A stretch of 64,000 nucleotides of DNA from Panulirus ornatus (lineage: Eukaryota > Arthropoda > Malacostraca > Decapoda > Palinuridae). The stretch lies in the NCBI RefSeq assembly GCF_036320965.1, contig NC_092270.1, positions 17,464,908 to 17,528,907 of the forward strand, read 5' to 3'. This document shows, piece after piece, positions 1-11,155 of this stretch (the first letter of the stretch is position 1; the number at the start of each line of letters is the position of its first letter). The translations under genes and the position numbers were made by a program. The notes beneath the pieces were generated by a model, which saw only the letters and a program-made list of their open reading frames with translations, did not search any database and was not told the origin of the DNA.

Positions 1-1241
1 CTTGGGAAGTGAGTCAGTCGTTGTTCACTGATGATACAACGCTGGTGGCTGATTCGGGTGAGAAACACTCCAGAAGTTGGTGACTGAGATTGGTAAAGTG
101 TGTGAAAGAAGAAAGCTGAGAGTAAATGGGAATAAAAGCAAGGTTATTAGGTACAGTAGGGTTGAGGGACAAGTCAATTGGGAGGTAAGTTTGAAAGGAG
201 AAAAACTGGAGGAGTTAAGTGTTATAGATAACTTGGAGTGTACTTGGCAGCGGATGGAACCATGGAAACGGAAGTGAGTTACAGGGTGGGGGAGGGGGCG
301 AAAGTTCTGGGAGCATTGAAGAATGTATGGAAGGCGACAACATTATCTCGGAGAGCAAAAAATGGGTATGTTTGAAGGAATAGTGGTTCCAACAATGATA
401 AAAGGTTGCGAGACGTGGCCTATAGATAGAGTTGTGTGGAGGAAGAAAGATTTGTTGGAAATGAGATGTATGAGGACAATATGTGGTGTGAGGTGGTTTG
501 ATCGAGTAAGTAAGGAAAGGGTAAGAGAAATGTGTGGTAATAAAGAGTGGTTGAGAGAGCAGAAGACGGTGTTTTGAAATGGTTTGGTCACATGGAGAGA
601 ATGAGTGAGGAAAGATTGACCAAGAGGATATATGTGTCAGAGGTGGAAGGAACGAGGAGAAGTGGGAGCCCAAACTGGAGGTGGAAAGATGGGGTGAAAA
701 TGATTTTGAGCGATCAGGGCCTGAACATGCAGGAGGGTGAATGGCATGCAAGGAATAGAGTGAATTGGAACAGTGTGGTATACCTGGGGTCGACGTGCTG
801 TCAATGGATTGAACCAGGGCATGTGAAGTGTCTGGGGTAAACCATGGAAACTTTTGTGGGGCCTGGATGTGGAAAGGGAGCTATGGTTTCGGTGCATTAT
901 ACATGACAACTAGAGACTGAGTGTGAACGAATGTGGCCTTTGTTGTCTTTTCCTAGCACTACCTCGCAAACATGCGGGGAGAGGGGGTTGTTATTTCATG
1001 TGTGGTGGGGTGGCAACGGGAATGAATAAGGGCAGACAGTATGAATTATGTACCTGTGCATATATGTATTTGTCTGTGTGTGTATATATATGTATACATT
1101 GAGATGTATAGGTATGTATATGTACGTGTGTGGATATGTATGTATATACATGTGTATGTGGATTGGTGGGGCCATTCTTTTGTCTGTTTCCTTGCGCTAC
1201 CTCGCTAACGCTGGAGACAGGACAAAGTATAATAAATAAAT
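1..1241 (+). mobile_element. RTE-like LINE copy A, 3' part
   Basis: The window opens inside the RT domain, just before the catalytic box, which here reads FTDDT near bases 24-42 (FADDT in sister copies). The coding remnant continues through the C-terminal domain (motifs [15 protein letters not shown] and NWRWKDGV) to about base 800, but it is split by frameshifts into pieces at 77-277, 323-577 and 547-840. The 3' UTR follows to about 1220 and ends in the family's tail core, ctacctcgctaacgc, then AT-rich sequence. A second copy faces it tail to tail from 1262. It is non-functional. Confidence 0.92.
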
Positions 1242-1261
1242 TAATGAATATATTAATCTTA

Positions 1262-3183
1262 TCATATTTTGTCGCTGTCTCCCGTGTTAGCAAGGTACCG
1301 CAAGAAAACAGACGAAAGAATGGCCCAACCCACCCACATACACATGTATATACATACACGTCCAGACACACACTTAGACATACCTACATATTTCAATGTA
1401 TATATACATATAAATACACAGGCATACACATATATATACATGTACATAATTCATACTTGCTGTCTTTATTCATTCCTGTCACCACCCTGCCACACATGCA
1501 ATGACAACCCCTTCCCCTGTATGTGAGCGAGGTAGCGCTAGGAAAAGACAACAAAGGCCACATTCGTTCACACTCAGTCTCTAGCTGTCATGTATAATGC
1601 ACCGAAACCACAGCTCCCTTTCCATATCCAGGCCCCACTAAACTTCCATGGTTTACCCCAGATGCTTCATATGCCCTGGTTCAATCCATTGACAGCACAT
1701 CAACCCCGGTATACCACATCGTTCCAATTCACCCAATTCCTTGCACGCCTTTCACCCTCCTGCATGTTCAGGCCCCGATCACTCAAAACCTTTTTCACTC
1801 CATCCCTTCACTTCCAATTTGTTCTCCGACTTCTCCTCGTTCCCTCCGCCTCTGACACATATATCCTCTGTCAATCTTTCCTCACTCATTCTCTCCATGT
1901 GACAAAAACATTTCAATACACCCTCTTCTGTTCTCTCAACCACATTCTTTTTATTACCACTGATCTCTCTTACCCTTTCATTACTTACTCGATCAAACCG
2001 CCTCACACCACATATTGTCCTCAAACATCTCATTTCCAGCACATCCATCCATCTGCGCACAACTCTATCCATAGCCCACACCTCACAACCATACAACATT
2101 CTTGGAACCACTATTCCTTCAAACATACCCACTTTTGCTTTCCAAGATAATGTTCTCGACTTCCACACATTCTTCAACGCTCCCAGAATTGTTGCCCCCT
2201 CCCCCACCCTATGACTCACTTCCGTTTCCATGGTTCCATCTGCCACCAAATCCACTCCCAGATATCTAAAACACTTCACTTTCTCCAGTTTTTCTCCATT
2301 CAAACTTACCTCCCAATTGACTTGTCCCTCAACCCTACTGTACCTAATAACCTTGCTTTTAATCACATTTACTCTCAGCTTTCTTCTTTAAAACACTTTA
2401 CCAAACTCAGTCACCAGCTTCTGCAATTTCTCACCCGAGTCAGCCACCAGGGCTGTATCATCAGCGAACAACAACTGACTCACTTCCCAAGCCCTCTCAT
2501 CCACAACAGACTGCATACTTGCCCCTCTTTCCAAAACTCTTGCATCCACCTCCCTAACAACCCCATCCATAAACAAATTAAACAACCATGGAGATATCAC
2601 GAACCCCTGCCGCAAAACTGACATTCACTGAGAACCAATCACTTTCCTCTCTTCCTACTCATACGCATGCCTTACATCCTCGACAAAAACTTTTCACTGC
2701 TTTTAGCAACTTGCCTCCCACACCATATATTCTTAATGCCTTCCACAGAGCATCTCAATCAATTCTATCATATGCCTTCTCCAGATCCATAAATGCTACA
2801 TGTAAATCCATCTGTTTTTTCTCTTCTCCAGATCCATAAATGCTACATACAAATCCATCTGGTTTTCTAAGTATTTCTCACATACATTCTTCAAAGCAAA
2901 CACCTGATCCACACATCCTCTACCACTTCTAAAACCACACTGGTCTTCCCCAATCTGATGCTCTGTACATGCCTTCACCCTCTCAATAAATACCCTCCCA
3001 TATAATTTCCCAGGAATACTCAACAAACTTATACCTCTGTGATTTGAGCACTCACCTTTATCCCCTTTGCCTTTCTACAATGGCACTATGCAAGCATTCT
3101 GCCAATCCTTAGGCACTTCACCATGAGCCATACATGCATTGAATATCCTCACCAACCAGTCAGCAATACAGTCATCCCTTTTT
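1262..3183 (-). mobile_element. RTE-like LINE copy B, 5'-truncated
   Basis: Read on the minus strand, this copy runs from the RT domain (KKGDDCIADWLV near 3180) to the 3' tail at 1262. Pieces of reading frame are visible at 2796-3026 (GEDQCGFRSGRGCVDQVFALKN), 2388-2624 (QLLFADDTALVADSGEKLQ) and 1779-2366 (C-terminal domain). The RT aspartates of the FADD box are present, but frameshifts and stops separate the pieces. A 47-bp tandem duplication lies inside it. At 3184 it abuts copy C in the opposite orientation. Confidence 0.92.
2779..2872. repeat. 47-bp tandem duplication inside LINE copy B
   Basis: The segment starting ctccagatccataaatgcta occurs at 2779 and again at 2826, giving two adjacent copies with a period of 47 bases. 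The unit encodes MDLYVAFMDLEK of the RT on the minus strand. Sister LINE copies have only one unit, so this is a private duplication that also breaks the frame. Confidence 0.8.
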
Positions 3184-3184
3184 T

Positions 3185-5140
3185 AATGTGTTAGATGATA
3201 GAGTGGCAGATACAGGGTGTTTTGTTCGAGGTGGTGCGCAAAGTGAGAGGGTCAGGGAGAATGATTTAGTAAACAGAGAAGTAGTGAAAGCTTTGCGGAA
3301 GATAAAAGCCAGGCAGGGCAGCAGGTTTGGATGGTATTGAAGCGGAATTTATTAAAAAAAGGGGGTGACTATGTTGTTGACTGGTTGGTGAGGATATTCA
3401 ATATATGTATTTCTCATGGTGAAGTGCCTGAGGATTGGCGAAATGCATGATAGTGCCATTGTACAAAGGCAAAGGGGATAAAGGTGAGTGTTAAAATTAC
3501 AGAGGTATATAAGTTTGTTGAGTACTGCTGGAAAATTATATGGGAGGGTATTGATTGAGAGGTAGAAGGCATGTACAGAATATCAGATTGGAGAAGAGCA
3601 GTGTGGTTTCACAGGTGGTAGAGGATGTGTGGATCAGGTGTTTGTTTTGAAGAATGTATGTGAGAAATACTTTAAAAAAACAAATGGATTTGTATGTAGC
3701 AATTATGGATCTGGAGAAGGCATATGATAGAGTTGATAGAGATGCTCTGTGGAAGGTATTAAGAGTATATGGTGTGGGAGATAAGTTGCTGGAAGCAGTG
3801 AAAAGTTTTTATCAAGGATGTAAGGCATGTGTACGTAGGAAGAGAGGAAAGTGATTGGTTCTCAGTGACTGTTGGTTTTGCGGCAGGGGTGCGTGATGTC
3901 TCCATGGTTGTTTAATTTGTTTATGGATGGGGTTGCTAGGAAGGTGAATGCAAGAGTTTTGGAGAGAGGGACAAGTATGCAGTCTGTTGTGGATGAGAGG
4001 GCTTGGGAAGCAAATCAGTTGTTGTTTGCCTGATGATACAGCACTGGTGGCTGATTCGGGTAAGAAACTGCAGAAGCTGATAGAAGCAGAAGAAGGTAGA
4101 GTAGGGTTGAGGGACAAATCAAGTGGGAGGTAAGTCTGAATGGAGAAAAACTGGAGGAAGTGAAGTGTTTTAGATATCTGGGAGTGACTTTGGCAGCAGA
4201 TGGAACCATAGAAGCGGAAGTGAGTCACAGGGTGGTGGAGGGGGCGAAAGTTCTGGGAACATTCAAAAATGTGTGGAAGGCAAGAACATTATCTCAGAAA
4301 GCAAAAATGGGTATGTTTGAAGAAACAGTGGTGCCAACAATGTTATATGGTTGCAAGGCGAGGGCTACAAGCAGGGTTGTGCAGAAGAGGGCGGGTGTGT
4401 TGGAAATGATATGTTTGATGACAATATGTGGTGTGAGGTGGTTTGATTGAGTAAGTAATGAAAGGGTAAGAGAGATGTGTGGTAATAAAAAAAGTGTGGT
4501 TGAGAGAGCAGAAGAGGGTTTGGTCACATGGAGAGAATGAGTGAGGACAGATTGACAAAGAGGATATATGTGTCAGAGGTTGAGGGAACGAGGAGAAGTG
4601 GAAGACCAAATTGGAGGTGGAAAGATGTAGTGAAAAAGATTTTGAGTAAGCTGGTCCTGAACATGCAGGAGGGTGAAAGGCGTGCAAGGAATAGAGTGAA
4701 TTGGAATGATATGGTATATCAGGGTTGATGTGCTGTCAATGGATTGATCCAGGGCATGTGAAGCATCTGGGGTAAACCATGGAAAGTTCTGTGGGGCCTA
4801 GATGTGGAAAGGAAGGTATGGTTTCGGTGCATTATACATGACAGCTAGAGACTGAGTGTGAACAAATGTAGCCTTTGTTGTCTTTTCCTAGCGATACCTC
4901 ACACGCATGCGGGGCGAAAGGGGTTGTCAGTTCATGTGTGGTGGTGTGAGGACGGGAATGAATAAAGGCAGCAAGTATGAGTTATGTACATATGTTATAT
5001 ATGTATATGTCTGTGTATGTATATATATGAATACGTTGAAATGTATAGGTATGTTTATGTGTGTGTGTGGATGTGTATGTATATACGTGTATGTGGGTGG
5101 GTTGGGCCATTCTTTCGTCTGTTTCCTTGGGCTACCTCCC
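3185..5140 (+). mobile_element. RTE-like LINE copy C
   Basis: This copy starts in the region before the RT (equivalent to DDRVADIGCFGRGGVQSERVREND) and runs through RT and C-terminal domain to the 3' UTR. Visible frame pieces are 3654-3854 (MDLYVAIMDLEKAYDRVDR, with the first catalytic aspartate), 3948-4133, 4160-4450 and 4528-4728. A deletion around 4080-4090 removes the segment after the FADD region. The 3' UTR stops within the tail core at about 5140, where copy D begins directly. Confidence 0.9.
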
Positions 5141-5922
5141 GGAAGTGAATCATAGGGTGGTGGAGGGGGGTGAAAGTTCTGGGAGCGGTGAAAAATGTGT
5201 GGAAATTGAGAACGTTATCTTGGAAAGCAAAAATGGGTATGTTTGAAGGAATAGTGGTTCCAACAATGTTATATAATTGCGAGGCGTGGGCTATAGATAG
5301 AGTTGTGTGGAGGGGGTGGATGTGCTGGAAATGAGATGTTTGAAGACAATATGTGGTGTGATGTGGTTTGATCAAGTAAGTAATGAAAGGGTAAGAGAGA
5401 TGTGTGGTAATAAAAAGAGTGTGGTTGAGAGAGCAGCAGAGGGTGTTTTGAAATGGTTTGGTCAAATGGAGAGAATGAGTGAGGAAAGATTGACAAAGAG
5501 GATATATGTGTCAGAGGTGAAGAAGATTTTGAGTAAGCGGGTCCTGAACATGCAGGAGGATGAAAGGCGTGCAAGGAATAGAGTGAATTGGAACGATATG
5601 GTATACTGGGGTCGACGTGCTGTCAATGGATTGAACCAGGGCATGTGAAGCATCTGGGGTAAACCATGGAAAGTTCTTTGGGGCCTGGATGTGGAAAGGG
5701 AGCTGTGGTTTCAGTGCATTATACATGACAGCTAGCGACTGAGTGTGAACAAATGTGGCCTTAGTTGTCTTTCCTAGCGCTACCTCGCGCAGATGTGGGG
5801 GGAGGGGGTTTTCATTTCATGTGTGGCAGGGTGGCAACGGGAATGAATAAGGGCAGACAGTATGAATTATGTACATGTGTATATATGTATATGTCAGTGT
5901 GTATATATATATATGTATACAA

Positions 5923-5924
<2 letters not shown>
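5141..5924 (+). mobile_element. RTE-like LINE copy D, C-terminal part and long 3' UTR
   Basis: This 5'-truncated copy begins at the EVNHRVVEG segment and includes the C-terminal domain in 5307-5648 ([21 protein letters not shown], then an internal deletion of the [10 protein letters not shown] motif, then [15 protein letters not shown]). The long form of the 3' UTR follows and dissolves into the (TA)n tract at 5925. The reading frame ends RRAVNGLNQGM, the long C-terminus typical of copies with a long 3' UTR. Confidence 0.88.

Positions 5925-5994
<70 letters not shown>
5925..5994. repeat. (TA)n microsatellite
   Basis: An uninterrupted alternating AT tract of about 70 bases lies between the 3' UTR of copy D and the 5' breakpoint of copy E. 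It is probably the tail of copy D that served as the landing site for copy E. Confidence 0.98.
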
Positions 5995-5997
<3 letters not shown>

Positions 5998-6439
5998 TGA
6001 AGTGGTTTGGGCACATGGAGAGAATGAGTGAGGAAAGATTGACCAAGAGGATATATGTGTCGGAGGTGGAGGGAACGAGGAGAAGAGGGAGACCAAATTG
6101 GAGGTGGAAAGATGGAGTGAAAAAGATTTTGTGTGATCGGGGCCTGAACATGCAGGAGGGTGAAAGGAGGGCAAGGAATAGAGTGAATTGGAGCGATGTG
6201 GTATACCGGGGTTGACGTGCTGTCAGTGGATTGAATCAAGGCATGTGAAGCGTCTGGGGTAAACCATGGAAAGCTGTGTAGGTATGTATATTTGTGTGTG
6301 CGGACGTATGTATATACATGTGTATGGGGGGGGTTGGGCCATTTCTTTCGTCTGTTTCCTTGCGCTACCTTGCAAACGCGGGAGACAGCGACAAAGTATA
6401 ATAAAAAATAAAAAAATATATATATATTCCTTAATTTTT
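5995..6439 (+). mobile_element. RTE-like LINE copy E, short-UTR subfamily
   Basis: This young-looking 5'-truncated copy begins at [18 protein letters not shown]. The coding end reads [12 protein letters not shown] and then a TGA stop at about 6213. The 3' UTR is the short form: ccatggaaagctgtgtaggt joins directly to the distal UTR, so about 300 bases present in copies A, C and D are missing. The tail core (tgcaaacgcgggagacagcg) is followed by an A-rich and TA tail to about 6430, then copy F tail to tail. Confidence 0.9.
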
Positions 6440-6440
6440 A

Positions 6441-8441
6441 CTTAATTTGCTTTGTTGCTGTCTCCCGCGTTAGCAAGGTAGTGCAAGGAAACAAACGAGA
6501 GAATGGCCCAACCCACCCACATACACATGTATATACATACACGCCCACACATGCACATATACATATCTATATATCTCAACGTATACATATATATATACAC
6601 ACACACAGACATATACATATTTACACATGTACATAATTCATGCTGTCTGCCCTTATTAATTCCCATCGCCACCCCGCCACACATGAAATAACAACCCCCT
6701 ACCCCCTAATGTGTGTGAGGTAGTGCTAGGAAAAGACAAAAAAGGCCACATTCGTTCACACTCAGTCTCTAGCTGTCATGTAATAATGCACCGAAACCAC
6801 AGCTCCCTTTCCACATGCAGGCCCCACAGAACTTTCCATGGTTTACCCCAGATGCTTCACATGCCCTGGTTCAATCCATTGACAGCACGTCGACCCCGGT
6901 ATACCACATCATTCCAATTCACTCTATTCCTTGCACGTCTTTCACCCTCCTGCATGTTCAGGACCCGATCACTCAAAATCTTTTTCACTCCATTCTTCCA
7001 CCTCCAATTTGGTCTCCCACTTCTCGTTCCCTCCACCTCTGACACATATACCCTCTTTGTCAATCTCTCCTCACTCATTCTCTCCATGTGACCAAACCAT
7101 TTCAAAACACCCTCTTCTGCTCTCTCAACCACACTCTTTTTATTACCGCACATCTCTCTTACCCTATTATTACTTACCCGATCAAACCACCTCACACCAC
7201 ATATTGTCCTCAAACATCTCATTTCCAGCACATCCACCCACCTGCGCACAACTCTATCCTCAGCCCACTCCTCGCAACTATACAACATTGCTGGAACCAC
7301 TATTCCTTCAAACATACCCACTTTTTCTTTCCGAGATAATGTTCTCGACTTACACACATTCTTCAATGCTCCCAGAATTTTTGCCCCCTACCATGCCCTA
7401 TGATTCACTTCCCTTTCCATGGTTCCATCCGCTGCCAAATCCACTCCCAGATATCTAAAACACTTCACTTCCTCCAGTTTTTCTCCATTTAAACTTACCT
7501 CCCAATTGACTTGACCCTCAACCCTCCTGTACCTAATAACCTTGCTCTTATTCACATTTACTCTTAACTTTCTTCTTCCACACACTTTACCAAACTGTCA
7601 CCAGCTTCTGCAGTTTCTCACAGGAATCAGCCACCAGTGCTATACCATCAGCGAACAACAACTGACTCACTTCCCAAGCTCTCTCATCCACAACAGACTG
7701 CATACTTGCCCCTCTTTCCAAAACTCCTGCATTCACCTCCCTAACAACCCCATCCATAAACAAATTAAACAACCATGGAGGCATCACTTACCCCTGCTGC
7801 AAACCTACATTCACTGAGAACCACCAATCACTTTCCTCTCTTCCTACACATACACATGCCTTACATCCTCGATAAAAACTTTTCACTGCTTCTAACAAGT
7901 TGCCTCCCACACCATATATTCTTAATAGCTTCCACAGAGCATCTCTATCAACTCTATCATATGCCTTCTCCAGATCCATTAATGCTACATACAAATCCAT
8001 TTGCTCTTCTCAGTATTTCTCACATACATTCTTCAAAGCAAACACCTGATGCACACATCCACTACCACTTCTGAAACCACACTGCTCTTCCCCAATCTGA
8101 TGCTCTGTACATGTGTTCACCCTCTCAATCAATACCCTCCCATATAATTTCCCAAGAATACTCAACAAACTTATACCTCTGTAATTTGAGCACTCACATT
8201 TGTCCCCTTTGCCTTTGTACAATGGCACTATGCAAGCATTCTGCCTATCCTCAGGCACCTCACCATGAATCATACATACATTAAATAACCTTACCAACCA
8301 GTCAACAATACAGTCACCCCCTTTTTTAATAAATTCCACTGCAATGCCATCCAAACCTGCTGCCTTGCCGGCTTTCATCTTCCCCAAAGCTTTTACTACC
8401 TCTTCTCTGTTTACCAAATCATTTTCCCTAACCCTCTCACT
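6441..8441 (-). mobile_element. RTE-like LINE copy F
   Basis: The minus-strand copy runs from the segment before the RT (SERVRENDLVNREEVVKALGKMKAGKAAGLDG near 8330-8440) to the long 3' UTR and tail at 6441. Reading-frame pieces lie at 8010-8441, 7788-8000, 7587-7787 (LLFADGIALVADS, in which the second catalytic aspartate of FADD is replaced by glycine), 7388-7585 and 6857-7366. The RT would be inactive. The 5' end is truncated and abuts a SINE-like remnant. Confidence 0.92.
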
Positions 8442-8625
8442 ACTTGATTGCCATTTCCTGCTTGATTGAAACAGCATCAAGGACAGATGATTGAGCCTTA
8501 GTGAAAAAAAATAATCCTTGCTTAGTTCCATCTGTTCCTTCTTTTGGAAAAAGATACATGATGGGAGGATTTTCCACACCTTTCAGTTGCCTTCAACAAC
8601 ATGCAAGACATCTACTCAACAGTCG
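8442..8625 (-). mobile_element. SINE-like element, decayed copy
   Basis: Diverged copy of the short element also found at 17377-17607 and 35661-35903. Recognisable blocks are tgccatttcctgc (tail side, 8449), tctgttccttcttttggaaa (8526) and gttgccttcaacaacatgca (about 8587), which correspond to blocks of the younger copies in the same order and orientation. It is older than the other two, with many substitutions. No protein is encoded. Confidence 0.6.
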
Positions 8626-10840
8626 TCCACTCACTGCACTAGACATATCTCATGAACAACAACACCACACTTCCTGACCTGTGGGCCTGCCTGGTGAGAG
8701 GTCTGAAAACTGTCAAGGGGATCCAAGGCAGGAAGTAAAAGTAAGATATGTTTTGTTGGCAAGTGCAGACTGTATCTGTATTGACTACCTGCCAAAATGC
8801 ACCAGTGCAAGGAAAGGGTGAAGTCACAAGATACAGTTTGTATTAGTTTACCACATCAAAGATGAGATAACATATGTACACACAGTCCTGTACAGTATTC
8901 TTGAGCCTGAATCATACAGAACATACACTTCATAAACAATATACAGTACTTTTCCATGCAGTAAATGTTTTGATTTCATTAGGAACTTTATACATTTCAA
9001 CTGTGGACCAAATTGCATCAGTGCAGGAGAGAGCGGTTACTGGACATCGTAATGTACATAGTACTAATATATCTTTGAAAATGAAACCAATATAATCATG
9101 CGATCCTTGGGCAACTGACACATAAGTAATGGTAGAAACATGAATTTGCTTTAATAGACTGACTCATTCTTAAACTTATGGAATAATATCTTTGATGCAT
9201 TTCCTAAGTGTGTAATAAATTCTATGTTAGGAGCAGAGAATAAATATACAAATAAAGATAAAAAATATTCCTTAAAAAATCAAAAGGCAAAAGCAGAACT
9301 CAGTACACTATAAAACTTAAAGTGATCATACAAAAAACAAGACAGAAATTGAACAATACACAATGGGACTTATGGATTTCAAAGTGCAAAAACTCACTTC
9401 TGTTGCACTGTACTTTCTTTCATCAAGAAATTAATGCATGTCTACATGGCATAACACCTAAGGAGGCCCCTTCTCAGCTCACATGCTCCATAGTATAATG
9501 AAGTTATCACTGACGAAAATAATGCAAACAAAGGAATGAATTGCATAAACGTTCATTGTGACAAAGTGAGGACCACACATACATAGGCATGAGATTTAAA
9601 CAAAGGGAATCTAAATGTTCAAAATACCATAAGGTAGAATAACGATGGGAAACATTAGCAAAAGTATAAAACATCTCTCAGAGTGATACTAAACTTTCTC
9701 ACTATGGTATTAAAAAGAAATCTTGAAAGTGACTTGGGATGACAATGGTATATCTACCTATATTGTAAATAAACTGAGAGCAAGTGCTCATGATGGGTGG
9801 GCACTATTCATTCATACCACTGCTCAAGCACTGATCTTTAAAACTAAACTGAAGGCAAGTTCTCCCTATACATGTTCATCTACAAAGTACTTTACATATC
9901 AGAAATTATCATTCACAAAAGGTACAAGAGCCCTTTGGTAAGGAAAATCTAGTTCCCTCTTCCTGGTTATCCATTGTCTGGTCATCTGCATGTATGCTGC
10001 TCAAGAAAAACTATATTAAAAGATGAAGACACAGAAAAAATGTAAGTTTCAAGAACTGCACATGGCACTAGAGGGTGATTGCTCTGGCAAGTGCTCACTT
10101 GCCACAGTGGTCAATCATGGCAAATGTACTTAAACAGCAAAAACTTTAAAAGTTTGGAAAATAGTTCTGTTCATGATAATAGTATGCAATTACACTGATA
10201 AGTGATTGTTCTCTAACAAGTAACAGCCAGTCTGATGTAAGTGAGTTATGGTGGACATGCAACCCACACTGTTGGCCTTGTAATTTTGCATTATAACATC
10301 CTGTACCTATAATTTTCTATGATAAAGGAAAGTGCCCATTGAGTCTTTGGGTTTTGAGAAAGAACAGGAGCAGGAAAGTGTCAAACTGGAGGTAAAGTCA
10401 GACATTGTGGCATTTTGATGCTCATAAATCTTGTGCTATTATCAACTACTAGAACCAATGCAACTTTATGTTAGAGTTATCTCAACAATTCTATTTCACT
10501 ACGGTATTTCAAGCTATGCTTTCTATCTACATAGTTAAACTGATAATGTATACACTTTGTGTTGTAAATTTTTGGGTACTTAATATCTTTACTTGCAAAT
10601 TTGGCAGAGAAATCTCCTGTTGAATCCTATGGTAAAATATGATTCATTCTCCAATGTTTCCATTACACTGTGATTTCCATAAATGTATACCCAAAGTTAA
10701 GCTGACAACAGATGTTTCTATGTTGAAGTCAGGAGTAGCAAAGAAATAATTTTCAAGTAAAAGCAGACAGCCCTAAACCCAAAATGCTTGGGACTCAAGC
10801 CATTCAAATTTTGGAATTTTCTGATTTGGGGTCATCTAGC
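8626..10840. other. AT-rich unique DNA, no confirmed gene
   Basis: No repeat family shared with the rest of the window and no long open frame was seen here. Short frames (8639-8827, 8874-9095, 9723-9941) lack recognisable motifs. A weak terminal-exon candidate on the minus strand near 9899-9996 is described as a finding. Confidence 0.5.
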
Positions 10841-11155
10841 CTAGCATGAATAGACAAGCCAGAGAAATGCAACAATGCCAATTACATACAGTACTTCATA
10901 AGCATAATGCATATGAAAATCCTTGGAAGGTACAATCTTCTCCAATAATCATATGCTAAATACATATGAAAACCAGATACCAGAAAAAGTCTGGATATGA
11001 GGAATGCCAGTGATGTGCAATAACGACAATTACACACAATACTTCACATGCATACATTGCTTCCTGCACATAATGCAAACAGTTTGAAAACCTCAAGAGA
11101 GTTAAACTATATCACATGTGCATGAAAACCATAAAAAATCTGGATAAAGGAATTT
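10841..11155. repeat. Diverged tandem duplication, about 150-bp unit
   Basis: Two neighbouring segments share blocks in the same order: gcaacaatgccaattacata and gcaataacgacaattacaca, then atacttca, a cat-rich stretch, gcatatgaaaa and gcatgaaaacc, and agtctggatatgagg and aatctggataaagg. The first unit is about 10841-10998 and the second about 11000-11155. Immediately upstream, at 10770-10830, lies a stretch (ccaaaatgcttgggac) reminiscent of DNA-transposon ends in other animals. That resemblance is only from memory. Confidence 0.5.
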
